Below are positions 8,029 through 15,818 of a stretch of 24,793 nucleotides of DNA, piece after piece. The stretch is from UBA5216 sp043743335 (lineage in GTDB: Bacteria > Pseudomonadota > Gammaproteobacteria > Burkholderiales > SG8-41). Under the pieces are notes generated by a model that made no database searches, was not told where the DNA came from, and saw only the letters and a list, made by a program, of their open reading frames with translations. The translations under genes and the position numbers were made by a program. The DNA is taken from NCBI GenBank assembly GCA_043743335.1, contig JAYTWR010000030.1, forward strand, positions 1-24,793, read 5' to 3'. Every line of letters begins with the position of its first letter. The first letter of the stretch is position 1.

Positions 8029-8919
8029 TTACAGCTCGCGCGCTTGAAACGTATTGCACTGGTTGATCTGCCCGCTATCCAAGCCACGGCGGAACCAGCG
8101 CACGCGCTGCGCCGAGCTGCCGTGGGTAAATGATTCGGGTGTGACATAACCGCGCGACTGCTGCTGCAAGCGGTCGTCGCCGATAGCGGTGGCCGCTGCC
8201 ATGGCGGCTTCTACATCGCCGCCTTCTAGGATGTGACGAGTGCGGTTGGCGTGATGCGCCCAAATGCCCGCCAGACAATCTGCCTGCAATTCCATGCGCA
8301 CCGACAGTTTGTTGTATTCGGCCTCGGATACGCGCTTGCGTTGGGCGTCCACTTTGTCCGCAATACCCAGCAGGTGTTGTACATGATGACCGACTTCATG
8401 GGCAATCACATAAGCTCGCGCGAATTCGCCCGGCGCGCGAAAGCGTCTTTGCAAATCGTCGAAAAACGCCAGATCGATATAAACCTTTTGGTCACCCGGG
8501 CAATAGAACGGCCCCATCGCGGCTTCGGCACGGCCACAAGCAGACTGCACCGCGCCACGGAACAGCACGAGCTTAGGCACCTGGTATTGCGAGCCGCTTT
8601 GCTTGAATAAGCCTGTCCAAGTGTCTTCGGTGTCGGCCAGCACGACGGAGACAAACTTGGCCATTTGATCGCCTTCCGGCGGGCGCTGCGCGGGCACCTG
8701 TTGCGAGGTGGGCGCGGACGCGGGTTGCCCGCCGCCGCCCAGCAGGCCGAGCACCATCGACGGGTCGATGCCGAGAAACATCGCTACCACCGCAATCAGC
8801 ACCACGCCGATGCCGCCGCCCGCGATGCCGCGCCCCATACCACCACTGCCGCCGCCCCCGCCCGCATCGCCACGGCGGTCTTCTACATTATCGCTTTGCC
8901 TGCCGCCTTCCCATTTCAT
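8029..8919 (-). CDS. ypfJ: YpfJ-type neutral zinc metallopeptidase
   Basis: A predicted membrane-anchored zinc protease of 296 residues. The start ATG 8919 (MKWEGGRQSDNVEDRRG, the characteristic N terminus) has a good GGGAG about 8 bases upstream; a GTG-type start 7 codons earlier lacks this support. After a glycine-rich segment, one hydrophobic helix (GGGIGVVLIAVVAMFLGI, about residues 35-53) is followed by a Gly/Pro-rich linker and the peptidase domain. The zinc site HEVGHH starts at His174. Further family features are FYCPGDQKVYIDLAFFD before it, and ELQADCLAGIW and GYVTPESFTHGSSAQR after it. The physiological substrate is not known for this family. It is convergent with the SoxC-like gene (77-bp gap, no clear terminator) and divergent from the PrpF-family gene. 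Confidence 0.94.
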   Translation of the reverse strand: MKWEGGRQSDNVEDRRGDAGGGGGSGGMGRGIAGGGIGVVLIAVVAMFLGIDPSMVLGLLGGGGQPASAPTSQQVPAQRPPEGDQMAKFVSVVLADTEDTWTGLFKQSGSQYQVPKLVLFRGAVQSACGRAEAAMGPFYCPGDQKVYIDLAFFDDLQRRFRAPGEFARAYVIAHEVGHHVQHLLGIADKVDAQRKRVSEAEYNKLSVRMELQADCLAGIWAHHANRTRHILEGGDVEAAMAAATAIGDDRLQQQSRGYVTPESFTHGSSAQRVRWFRRGLDSGQINQCNTFQAREL

Positions 8920-9235
8920 GCTGCTGCTCCCTGATGGCATTGTGTCATGCGCATTATTGCAAAATTCGCACGCTCATGTTTAGTATCCATGACCTTGGAT
9001 GCCGCCGAGGCGCGCATCGTGTGCGTCGCCGGTTTGCAGGCCCGCAGGAAGGCAAAAGTACCTCTGCTATACTCAATTTTCACCCAAGGCTGGTGCTTGT
9101 GCCGTAGCACTTGCAGTGCGTGGTTGCGCGGTCGTGTTATCCCAGTTGCGACAGCAGGCAGCGCGGTCATGGCGCATCATCACTAACGCTGCGCAGGATG
9201 CGTATATATAACTAATTGAATTTAAAGGGTTTTTT
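8920..9235. other. Divergent 316-bp intergenic region
   Basis: Gene-free stretch between ypfJ (minus) and the PrpF-family gene (plus). Short open frames are present on both strands, but none has a Shine-Dalgarno or recognisable product. It holds a plausible extended -10 promoter (9065-9073) and, just before the PrpF start, the AT-rich stretch TAACTAATTGAATTTAAA (9209-9226). That stretch matches the reverse complement of the dispersed 18-mer at 14 of 18 positions and may be a decayed inverted copy. Confidence 0.5.
9065..9073 (+). promoter_or_regulatory. Extended -10 promoter box for the PrpF-family gene
   Basis: TGCTATACT at 9065-9073 matches the TGn-TATAnT extended -10 consensus. No consensus -35 hexamer lies 16-18 bases upstream, which extended -10 promoters do not require. 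If used, transcription would start near 9080, leaving a leader of about 155 bases before ATG 9236. Confidence 0.4.
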
Positions 9236-10447
9236 ATGAGACAACTTAAACTTCCGGCAGTGTTCATGCGTGGCGGTACCAGTAACGCCGTGGTGTTTCA
9301 CAGCAAAGACTTGCCGCGTGATCGGGCATCGTGGGATGAAATATTTCTCGCGGCCATCGGCAGTCCTGATCCCTATGGGCGACAGTTGGATGGCATGGGC
9401 GGCGGTGTGTCTTCAGTGTCAAAGGTGTGTGTGGTGGGGCCGTCGACGCGTGCGGATGCGGACATCGATTACACCTTTGCGCAGGTGCAGGTGAAAAAGG
9501 CCGAGGTCGATTACGGCGCGAACTGCGGCAATATGTCGTCGGCGATGGGGCCGTTCGCGGTAGACGAAGGAATTTTCAGGGTGGCTGGTGGTACTGGCGG
9601 TGCTGGCGAGGTGATGGTACGCATCCACAACACTAACACCAAAAAAATCATTCAGGCGCGCTTTCATTGGGATGACGGCTTGTCGGAAGTCGATGGTGAC
9701 TTGGCGATCCCCGGCGTTTCGGGCACAGGCTCCCCAGTGCGGCTAGAGTTTCTGCAGCCCGGTGGGGCGACCACCGGCAAGCTGCTGCCCACCGGCAATG
9801 TCACCGATGTGCTGGATGTGCCGGGCGTGGGCAAGCTCACGGTATCGATGGTCGACGCCGCCAACGCGACAGTGTTCGTGCGTGCGGCGGATCTGGGCTT
9901 GAGCGGTATCGAAATGCCGGACGCTTTGGAGGCCAACACCGCCATCATGAAAAAACTCGCCGCTATACGCGAGGCGGCGTCGGTGGCGATGGGTATTACG
10001 CAAAACGCGGTGGATGCCGCAAAAAAATCATCGGTGCCGTTTGTGGGCTTTGTATCCGGCCCGCAGGATGCTTCGTTGCTCACCGGTGAAACCCTTCGCG
10101 CGGCGGACGTTGACCTTACCGCGCGCATGCTCTCCAACGGCCAGCCGCATCGGGCGTTGCCGTTAACGGTGTCGCTGTGCACGGCGGTCGCGGCGCGTCT
10201 TGAAGGCTCGGTGGTGCACGCGGCGGCGCGCCCGACGAGTGATTTCAATGCGCCGATACGCATCGCCATGCCGTCGGGCATTCTGACCGTCGCCGCGCAT
10301 GTGCAAAAGAAAGACGGCCAATGGCACGCGGAGCAGGGCGCGTTCTACCGCACGCAGCGGCGCTTGTTTGAGGGCTTTGTGTATGTGCGCGCGTCGCAAG
10401 TGCCGGGGCTGGTGACGGCAACGCGGGGCAAGCTCAAGGCGGCGTAG
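9236..10447 (+). CDS. PrpF-family isomerase (2-methylaconitate isomerase / oxalomesaconate tautomerase-like)
   Basis: A 403-residue member of the PrpF (DUF453) family, two diaminopimelate-epimerase-like folds that shift double bonds in tricarboxylates. Family members include 2-methylaconitate cis-trans isomerase and 4-oxalomesaconate tautomerase. Signatures are FMRGGTSNAVVF at residues 10-21, GSPDPYGRQLDGMGGGVSSVSK, the active-site segment VDYGANCGNMSSAMGPFAV with the conserved cysteine, then LPTGNVTDVLDVPGVG, and MPSGILTVAA near the C terminus. AAAGGG at 9224-9229 precedes ATG 9236 at a good distance. The 2-methylcitrate genes (prpB, prpC, acnD) and protocatechuate-type genes are absent nearby, so the substrate cannot be assigned. 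Convergent with the MDR gene. Confidence 0.92.
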   Translation: MRQLKLPAVFMRGGTSNAVVFHSKDLPRDRASWDEIFLAAIGSPDPYGRQLDGMGGGVSSVSKVCVVGPSTRADADIDYTFAQVQVKKAEVDYGANCGNMSSAMGPFAVDEGIFRVAGGTGGAGEVMVRIHNTNTKKIIQARFHWDDGLSEVDGDLAIPGVSGTGSPVRLEFLQPGGATTGKLLPTGNVTDVLDVPGVGKLTVSMVDAANATVFVRAADLGLSGIEMPDALEANTAIMKKLAAIREAASVAMGITQNAVDAAKKSSVPFVGFVSGPQDASLLTGETLRAADVDLTARMLSNGQPHRALPLTVSLCTAVAARLEGSVVHAAARPTSDFNAPIRIAMPSGILTVAAHVQKKDGQWHAEQGAFYRTQRRLFEGFVYVRASQVPGLVTATRGKLKAA

Positions 10448-10471
10448 GCCGGGTTGGTGGCGCTGTTTATG

Positions 10472-10507
10472 GTGTAGCAGATAGCGTAACAGAGGGCGTA
10501 ACAGCGA
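10472..10507 (+). repeat. Tandem 12-bp repeat, three units
   Basis: Three contiguous 12-mers lie in the convergent gap after the PrpF-family gene: GTGTAGCAGATA, GCGTAACAGAGG, GCGTAACAGCGA. The last two share GCGTAACAG exactly and the first is diverged. The array ends 13 bases before a copy of the dispersed 18-mer. Confidence 0.6.
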
Positions 10508-10520
10508 AAATAAAAAATTC

Positions 10521-10538
10521 AATAAAATCAATTACTTA
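10521..10538 (+). repeat. Dispersed 18-mer, copy 3 (AATAAAATCAATTACTTA)
   Basis: Exact consensus copy, 13 bases before the stop codon of the minus-strand MDR gene. It lies between two convergent genes, so a promoter role is unlikely here. It is flanked by TTC on the left and GATATTAT on the right, within a stretch of nearly 45 AT-rich bases. Confidence 0.75.
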
Positions 10539-10551
10539 GATATTATTTCAG

Positions 10552-11541
10552 CTATGCCGCGCAATCGACAATCACCGTGCCAAGCTTGGCCTGAAACGCC
10601 ACCGCTTCATGTGCCTCAGCGGTGCGTGCCAGTGGAAATACCGCTGACACGGTGTGCTGCATGCCGCCTTCTTTAAGCCATTGCACGATGTCGTTTTGCG
10701 CACGTTTGCGCGCGGCGTGTGGCGCGCCGTTGAGCAGCACCGCATGGATGGACAGATTTTTGCGCATGAGCGCCGGTGCGGTGATAGTGGGCGTGGGATT
10801 GCCTTGGGTGGCGTAGTAGGCGATGGAGCCGTTGATGTTGAGCAGCGGCAGCGTCGTGGCCAGATTGCCGCCGAAATCCACATCCACCACATGTTGCACG
10901 CCGCTGTCGGCGGTGAAATCACGCACGCGTGCGACTACATCTTCGCTGCGGTAGTTTACGGTGACATCCGCGCCGGCCGCTTTGGCGTGCGCCGCCTTTT
11001 CCGGCGAACTGACGGTCGCTACCACGCGCGCCCCGAAGCGTTTGGCCCATTGCACGGCGTAGTGTCCCACCGCACCGGCGGCCCCCGTGACAAGCACGGT
11101 TGTGCCCGCCAGATCGCCACCCAGCGTTATGCAACGGTGCGCGGTCATGCAGGGGATGCCCAAGCAAGCGCCTTCATCGAAGCGGGTGTTCTCCGGTAAC
11201 GCCGCAACGAGATCAACATTGAGTGCAATGTATTGCGCCGCCGTGCCCAGTAGCCGTCCGCCGCGTTGCCCGTTGTAGAGCCACACGCGGCGGTTGAGCC
11301 ACGCGCTGTCTACCCCCGCACCCACTTCGTCGACGACCCCCGCGCCGTCGCTATTGGGGATCATCAGCGCGCCTTCCATCGCATAGCTGCGGCCCACGGT
11401 ACGATTGGTATCGGCAGGGTTGACCGCAGAAGCCAGCAGGCGCACGCGCACTTCATTGGCACCCGCATGCGGCGTGGGCTGTTCGCCGAACTGTATGACT
11501 TCAGCGGGTTTGCCTTGCTGTGTATACCACGCCGCTTTCAT
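10552..11541 (-). CDS. MDR-family NADPH:quinone reductase-like oxidoreductase
   Basis: A 329-residue medium-chain dehydrogenase/reductase of the zinc-free quinone oxidoreductase group. The N-terminal GroES-like domain includes SAVNPADTNRTVG and PNSDGAGVVDEVGAGVD. The nucleotide-binding Rossmann motif is VLVTGAAGAVGHYAVQWAK (about residues 147-165). The zinc-binding cysteines of classical alcohol dehydrogenases are absent. ATG 11541 is preferred because GAGG lies 8 bases upstream; the GTG at 11547 would leave only 2 bases. It is the last gene of a likely minus-strand unit (DUF349, DUF2970, MDR), 36 bases after the DUF2970 gene. The substrate is unknown. Confidence 0.88.
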   Translation of the reverse strand: MKAAWYTQQGKPAEVIQFGEQPTPHAGANEVRVRLLASAVNPADTNRTVGRSYAMEGALMIPNSDGAGVVDEVGAGVDSAWLNRRVWLYNGQRGGRLLGTAAQYIALNVDLVAALPENTRFDEGACLGIPCMTAHRCITLGGDLAGTTVLVTGAAGAVGHYAVQWAKRFGARVVATVSSPEKAAHAKAAGADVTVNYRSEDVVARVRDFTADSGVQHVVDVDFGGNLATTLPLLNINGSIAYYATQGNPTPTITAPALMRKNLSIHAVLLNGAPHAARKRAQNDIVQWLKEGGMQHTVSAVFPLARTAEAHEAVAFQAKLGTVIVDCAA

Positions 11542-11577
11542 GGACACTGCCTCGCGGGCGAACGGCCTGATACCGGT

Positions 11578-11778
11578 TTAGCGCGCCGCAAAGCGGGCCA
11601 GCATCACCAGTGCGGACACCACCAAGATGCCGGCAACAACACCGCCGATGACGGCTTGGCCCATGGTGATTTTTGCGCCATCACGTTCCCAAGTGCCTCT
11701 CTTGCCTATCATGCACAGGGCCCAGAACAGGGTGCTGGCGACTTGCCCTAGCGACGCTTTTTTATCGGGTGCGGCCAT
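11578..11778 (-). CDS. DUF2970 small membrane protein
   Basis: A 66-residue protein with the DUF2970 pattern: an amphipathic N-terminal part (ASLGQVASTLFWALCMIGKRG), a charged turn (TWERDGAKI), and a single C-terminal transmembrane helix (AVIGGVVAGILVVSALVMLARF). Its function is unknown; the family is typical of betaproteobacteria. The ATG lies 6 bases after the stop of the DUF349 gene, so the two are almost certainly co-transcribed and probably translationally coupled. No strong ribosome-binding site is visible. Confidence 0.85.
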   Translation of the reverse strand: MAAPDKKASLGQVASTLFWALCMIGKRGTWERDGAKITMGQAVIGGVVAGILVVSALVMLARFAAR

Positions 11779-11784
11779 GTTCGA

Positions 11785-14481
11785 TCAACGAGCCGGACGG
11801 CGGCGTACCGCAGCAATAATTTTCGCCAGCCGCTCACGCGATACATCATCGGGGCGCGCACTCGCTGCGGCATCGAGCATCCAGCGCTCGATATCGGCGG
11901 GCGTGGTGGTAGTGGTTTTGCGGCCTTCCATCGCTTCTTTGAGCGCGCGAATTTTCAGGTGCTGGCGTGCGGTCTGAAATTCCTCCGGGCTGTTCAGCCC
12001 ACAGGCGACTTCAAGATTGAGCAAAATATCCTGCACGCTGTCAGTGGTGTTCTTGCCTGACTTGGCAGTAGGCGCGGCGGCCTTGCCCTGAAAGCGCGAG
12101 TCCAACCGGGCTTTCCATGGCGCGGGCAGATGTTCCAGCGCATCCCATTTTTCTTGCAATCCGGTGACCCCGGCTTCACTGGAGGAAGCGGAGGCTTCAC
12201 ATTCGCCACAGAGGGCCATGGCGGCGTGCAATGCGTCGTAGCGTGCTTGCTCGGATTGCAGCGCAAGATCGGCCAACCGTGTGCCAACGGCGTCGCGCGC
12301 CGCACGGTAGCGCGCGTCGAGCTTGGCTGCCTGCGGCTTGGGCAAATCGCGTAAATCGGGCGCAGCACGCCAATCCCGGTCAGCGTCAGACAGGGCGCGT
12401 TTGATGTCGGCGGCATTCGACACGGCGGCGAGCGTTGTTAAGCGGGCCATGATATCCAGCCGAGCCTGTTGCTGAGCGTTGGTCTCGACTTCTTTGGCAT
12501 TGCGTGCCGTGTCGCGCGCGGTAAAGACGGCATCGGTGGCGGTTTTAAACGCTATCCACAGCGCGTTTTCGTCACGTCGGGGCAACGGCATGGCCTTCGC
12601 TACCGATTGCCATTGCCCTTGCACTTTCTTTACCTTATCGACGATGTCACGCGCAGTCACATGAGATTCAGACAGCGCCTTGGCTTCGGTAATCAGTGCC
12701 TCGCGCTTGCTGCGCGCTTCGGCGTAGGCATTTTTTAGTGGCGCTTCGAGCGCCTGCACCGCCGCCGCGTAGCGCGTGGTGATTGCACTGTCGCCCTTTT
12801 GCGCTTTGCGCGGCACGGTGTGTTCCACCGGCCCCAGTTTGCGCCAAGCGGTCTGTGCTTCCTCCACGGCATGGCTCACGGCGCGCCAGTCAGGCGTCGT
12901 CGCAGCACCTTCTGCGGCGGGCGGGAAAAACCGTGTTGCAGCCGTCAGCAGCGCGGTAACGATTTGTTCGCGTTTGGCGAGATTATCGTTGCGCTCTACA
13001 CGCAGCTTTTCCATATGCACGGCAACCGGCGCGTAGGCTGTTTTCAGTGCACTGTCGAAATTAAGCCACAGGGTTTGGTTGGAGGCCGCGCCCAACTTGT
13101 CGAGCTCTTTCCAGCGTTCACGCAGTTTGTCGATGGCTTCGGTATGGGCTTTGATGGCCACTTTGCCGGCTGATTCGGTCGCCAGCGCCTGGGCTTGAGT
13201 CACCAATTGCTCGCGGCTTTGTCGGCCGCCCCAGCGTTGCCAATCGTGCAAGCGGCGCTGTTCGGCGCGTAACACTTCAATGCGTTGCGTGAGCGCTGCG
13301 TTGACGGTGCCACGCTTGAGCGCCGTGTCGATAACGGCCAGCAATCGCGTGAGATCCGTGACGTGCCCAGCGGTGTGCGCGGCCTCAGCGGCTTCCACGT
13401 CGCGTTGGATAGCTTCGACGCGTTGCCGGTTCTGCTCGCGTCTGCGCTCGCGATCTTCAGCACTGAGTGCGGCGTGTTCGTTTTCGCGCCCGTGCGTGAC
13501 AGCATTGCGCCACTCGGCAAAGCGCGCGGCAAGCGTGGTGTGCCACGCATTGCTGCCGCTGTCGGAAACCTCCGGAAACGCCCGCCATTGTTCGATCAGT
13601 TGCTTCTCGCGCGCTTCAGCATTGTGCCCCGTGCCTTGCTCAGTGCTGTGCTCAGGCGTTTCATCGGTCATGCCCGGCATCGGCAGGGTTTGCAGGAATA
13701 CGGCGCGCTGTACTGCGCTAGAGGCCAACGCGAGCAGCCGGTTGGCGGCATCCGCTTTTTCGGTGCAACGCGCGTCGCCCGCAGCGGGGATGTTTTGCGC
13801 CAATTCCAGCAGCGTCAACGCTTGGGTTTCGGCACCGGCGGGCGGCCCTTCTCCGCTGGCTACCGCAGGCAACGCCGCTTGCAAACCGGACATGGCCAGA
13901 TCCGTTGCGCCCAGCCAGCGGGTGATCGATTGTGCGTGTTCGCCGTGCGCTTTGACCTTTTCGCCCAGTTGCTCGCTGAGTGCTGAAAATTCACCCCGCA
14001 ATACAGGGCCAATGCGTTCGCTGTTGAGCGCAGCCCACGCGTGATCGAGTTCCACCACGCGATTCACCGGCACGAATTCTTGGTCCAGCAAGCTGCGCGC
14101 GCTGGCGATCAAGGCCGTGGCTTCGCCGCCGGCAATGCGCGTACCGCTGGTTGTGTCCCAACCGGATTTCGCGGCGCGGTAGAGGCGCTTGTCGTGCTCG
14201 CGAAAGTCATGCATGGCCTGTTTGAACGAGGCTTCATGGGTGAGTGCCTCAATGGCAGCCCGTTTCAGCGGCACCGTAGGCGCGTCATGGGCAATCTGCA
14301 GCAAAGACGTATCATCCACGTTTGCAGCGGCAGTGGTGATACGCTGTTGCCAAGCCTCACGTTCGACTTCGGAAATTGGGGCTGCGCCATGGGTAGGCGC
14401 GTGAGCCTCCGTCGGCGATTTTGCAGCGTCTGGCGCGGGGGTAGCAGTAGTGGCGTCTTTTTTGAAAATATTTTCGAACAC
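11785..14481 (-). CDS. DUF349 multi-repeat protein
   Basis: An 898-residue, Ala/Glu/Arg-rich, largely helical protein with a low-complexity N terminus (MFENIFKKD followed by an Ala/Thr/Pro-rich stretch) and several DUF349 units. Each unit centres on a conserved tryptophan: RERWKELDKLG (near residue 456), WRKLGPVEH (near 545), GQWQSVAKAMPLPR (near 624), DWRAAPDLRDLP (near 702) and EKWDALEHLPAPWKARL (near 778). A Cys-x2-Cys (LCGECEA) lies before the last unit. No enzymatic motif is visible and the role of the family is not settled. The start is GTG 14481, with AGGA about 10 bases upstream partly inside a small hairpin. It heads the minus-strand unit with the DUF2970 gene. Confidence 0.88.
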   Translation of the reverse strand: MFENIFKKDATTATPAPDAAKSPTEAHAPTHGAAPISEVEREAWQQRITTAAANVDDTSLLQIAHDAPTVPLKRAAIEALTHEASFKQAMHDFREHDKRLYRAAKSGWDTTSGTRIAGGEATALIASARSLLDQEFVPVNRVVELDHAWAALNSERIGPVLRGEFSALSEQLGEKVKAHGEHAQSITRWLGATDLAMSGLQAALPAVASGEGPPAGAETQALTLLELAQNIPAAGDARCTEKADAANRLLALASSAVQRAVFLQTLPMPGMTDETPEHSTEQGTGHNAEAREKQLIEQWRAFPEVSDSGSNAWHTTLAARFAEWRNAVTHGRENEHAALSAEDRERRREQNRQRVEAIQRDVEAAEAAHTAGHVTDLTRLLAVIDTALKRGTVNAALTQRIEVLRAEQRRLHDWQRWGGRQSREQLVTQAQALATESAGKVAIKAHTEAIDKLRERWKELDKLGAASNQTLWLNFDSALKTAYAPVAVHMEKLRVERNDNLAKREQIVTALLTAATRFFPPAAEGAATTPDWRAVSHAVEEAQTAWRKLGPVEHTVPRKAQKGDSAITTRYAAAVQALEAPLKNAYAEARSKREALITEAKALSESHVTARDIVDKVKKVQGQWQSVAKAMPLPRRDENALWIAFKTATDAVFTARDTARNAKEVETNAQQQARLDIMARLTTLAAVSNAADIKRALSDADRDWRAAPDLRDLPKPQAAKLDARYRAARDAVGTRLADLALQSEQARYDALHAAMALCGECEASASSSEAGVTGLQEKWDALEHLPAPWKARLDSRFQGKAAAPTAKSGKNTTDSVQDILLNLEVACGLNSPEEFQTARQHLKIRALKEAMEGRKTTTTTPADIERWMLDAAASARPDDVSRERLAKIIAAVRRRPAR

Positions 14482-14492
14482 GGTACGAGCAT

Positions 14493-14508
14493 CCTGAAGA
14501 AATTCAGG
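14493..14508 (-). other. Small hairpin overlapping the DUF349 ribosome-binding site
   Basis: CCTGAA and TTCAGG form a perfect 6-bp inverted repeat around a 4-base loop. On the minus strand the right arm contains AGG, which together with the next A is the only Shine-Dalgarno candidate for the GTG start at 14481. It might limit translation; it could also be chance. Confidence 0.3.
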
Positions 14509-14577
14509 CTACATTGTGACACCGATTGAGCGGCGTGACTTGCAAGCGGCCAACATAGGCTTTTCAGGGAGCGGAAT

Positions 14578-14820
14578 TTGCGTGTTAACGAGACGACAGA
14601 GGGCATTTTGATCGAAGCGGGCCGTTACCGGCACTACAAAGGCAACGAGTATGAGGTGACCGGCATGGCGCGGCATTCGGAATCACTCGAGCTGATGGTG
14701 GTTTATCGCCCGCTGTATGGGGAGGGTGGGTTGTGGGTGCGGCCCGCTGCGATGTTTGCCGAAGACGTGGTGGTGGACGGCAAGACACAGCCGCGCTTTG
14801 CACGCCTGACATCAGCCTGA
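14578..14820 (+). CDS. DUF1653 domain protein
   Basis: An 80-residue protein matching DUF1653 along most of its length: GRYRHYKGNEYEVTGMARHS, LELMVVYRPLYG, GLWVRPAAMFAEDV and DGKTQPRFARL. It is a small beta-rich domain of unknown function. The start is TTG 14578, supported by AGGGAG (14566-14571) six bases upstream. It is divergent from the DUF349 gene (96-bp gap) and lies 5 bases before the ylqF ATG, so the two plus-strand genes are probably one transcript. Confidence 0.87.
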   Translation: MRVNETTEGILIEAGRYRHYKGNEYEVTGMARHSESLELMVVYRPLYGEGGLWVRPAAMFAEDVVVDGKTQPRFARLTSA

Positions 14821-14825
14821 TCGCC

Positions 14826-15785
14826 ATGTCGATTAACTGGTTTCCAGGACATATGGCGGTTGCCGTCACCAAAGCCAAGGCGGCGATGGCGGATCACGAT
14901 TTGATTATCGAGGTGCTGGATGCGCGTTGCCCCATGGCGAGTTCGAACCCGCTGGTGGAAACGTTGCGCACGCACCGTCAACGGCCCTGTCTCAAGGTAT
15001 TGAACAAGACGGATCTCGCCGATGCCACAGTGACTGCGGCGTGGTTGCAGTTTTTTAACGCGCAAAAAAACGTGAAGGCGATTGCACTGTCGTGCAAAAA
15101 GCCGGGAGAAGCCGCCAAAGTTGTGGCGGCGGCGAAAAAAATCGCGCCACATCGCAATGATAATTTTAAGCCGTTGCGCATGATGATTATGGGCGTGCCT
15201 AACGTGGGAAAATCCACGTTGATCAACGCTTTGCTCAAGCGGCGCGCGGCCAAGGTGGGCGATGAGCCTGCCGTGACCAAAGCGCTGGCGCGCTACGATT
15301 TGTCGTCCGAAGCCAGCCTGACGGATACGCCGGGCCTGATGTGGCCGCGCATTGAGCATGAAGTTGATGGCTTGATGCTGGCGGCCAGTCACCTGATCGG
15401 CGTTAAGGCGTACCACGAGTCGGAGGTGGCGACGTTTTTAGGCGAGGTACTGCTTGCGCGCTATGCGCGGGCACTGGCTGAGCGCTATCACTTCACAGCG
15501 GTTTCAGACGCGGGAAGTCAGCGTGATGGCGTGGCGGTGGTGGAGGCGGTTGCCGTGCGGCGCGGTTATCGGCTAAAGGGTGCCGGTGTGGATTTTGAGA
15601 AGGCCGCAATCACGCTGCTCACGGATTATCGCAGCGGTGCGCTGGGCCGTATCAGTCTGGAAACGCCGGAAAGCTTTAGCGCCATGTGTGCCGAAAGCGC
15701 CGCAGCCGCAGCGGTGAAATTGGCGGCGCAAGTGCCGGATAGCGCAGCGCCGGCATTGCCGGCAGGGTATTTGGGAGTAAGATAA
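14826..15785 (+). CDS. ylqF: Ribosome biogenesis GTPase YlqF (RbgA family)
   Basis: A 319-residue circularly permuted GTPase that in Bacillus acts in assembly of the large ribosomal subunit. The permuted order of motifs is plain: G4 NKTD at residue 60, then G1 GVPNVGKS at 123, then G3 DTPG at 167. The N terminus MSINWFPGHM is characteristic and fixes the start at ATG 14826. An upstream in-frame ATG at 14733 would overlap the DUF1653 gene with non-homologous sequence. C-terminal features (MLAASHLIGVKAYHE) fit the family's helical domain. The last 40 residues are alanine-rich. It follows the DUF1653 gene by 5 bases and is convergent with aacS. Confidence 0.93.
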   Translation: MSINWFPGHMAVAVTKAKAAMADHDLIIEVLDARCPMASSNPLVETLRTHRQRPCLKVLNKTDLADATVTAAWLQFFNAQKNVKAIALSCKKPGEAAKVVAAAKKIAPHRNDNFKPLRMMIMGVPNVGKSTLINALLKRRAAKVGDEPAVTKALARYDLSSEASLTDTPGLMWPRIEHEVDGLMLAASHLIGVKAYHESEVATFLGEVLLARYARALAERYHFTAVSDAGSQRDGVAVVEAVAVRRGYRLKGAGVDFEKAAITLLTDYRSGALGRISLETPESFSAMCAESAAAAAVKLAAQVPDSAAPALPAGYLGVR

Positions 15786-15791
15786 AAAGTG

Positions 15792-15809
15792 TTTAAAATC
15801 AATTACTTA
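15792..15809 (+). repeat. Dispersed 18-mer, copy 4
   Basis: TTTAAAATCAATTACTTA: the last 16 bases are identical to the consensus and the first two differ. It starts 7 bases after the ylqF stop, lies between convergent genes, and directly abuts the 116-bp inverted-repeat element (10 bases away). Confidence 0.72.
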
Positions 15810-15818
15810 TAGAAGTTT

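Noticed and set aside
7403..8059. Minus-strand open frame of 218 codons opposite the SoxC-like gene
   Set aside because: It is His/Arg-rich antisense sequence with no Shine-Dalgarno, overlapping the clear molybdoenzyme and the 3' end of ypfJ.
8947..9186. Small plus-strand gene in the ypfJ-PrpF gap
   Set aside because: The 79-codon frame has no ribosome-binding site or recognisable product, and the candidate promoter at 9065 lies inside it.
9664..10281. Minus-strand open frame of 205 codons opposite the PrpF-family gene
   Set aside because: Ser/Ala/Thr-rich shadow frame with no domain; the plus-strand protein is conserved end to end.
13280..14044. Two overlapping plus-strand open frames over 230 codons opposite the DUF349 gene
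   Set aside because: Both are antisense to a conserved repeat protein, overlap each other and have shadow-like composition.
14733..14825. Earlier ylqF start at 14733
   Set aside because: It overlaps the DUF1653 gene in another frame; homology begins at MSINWFPGHM (14826).
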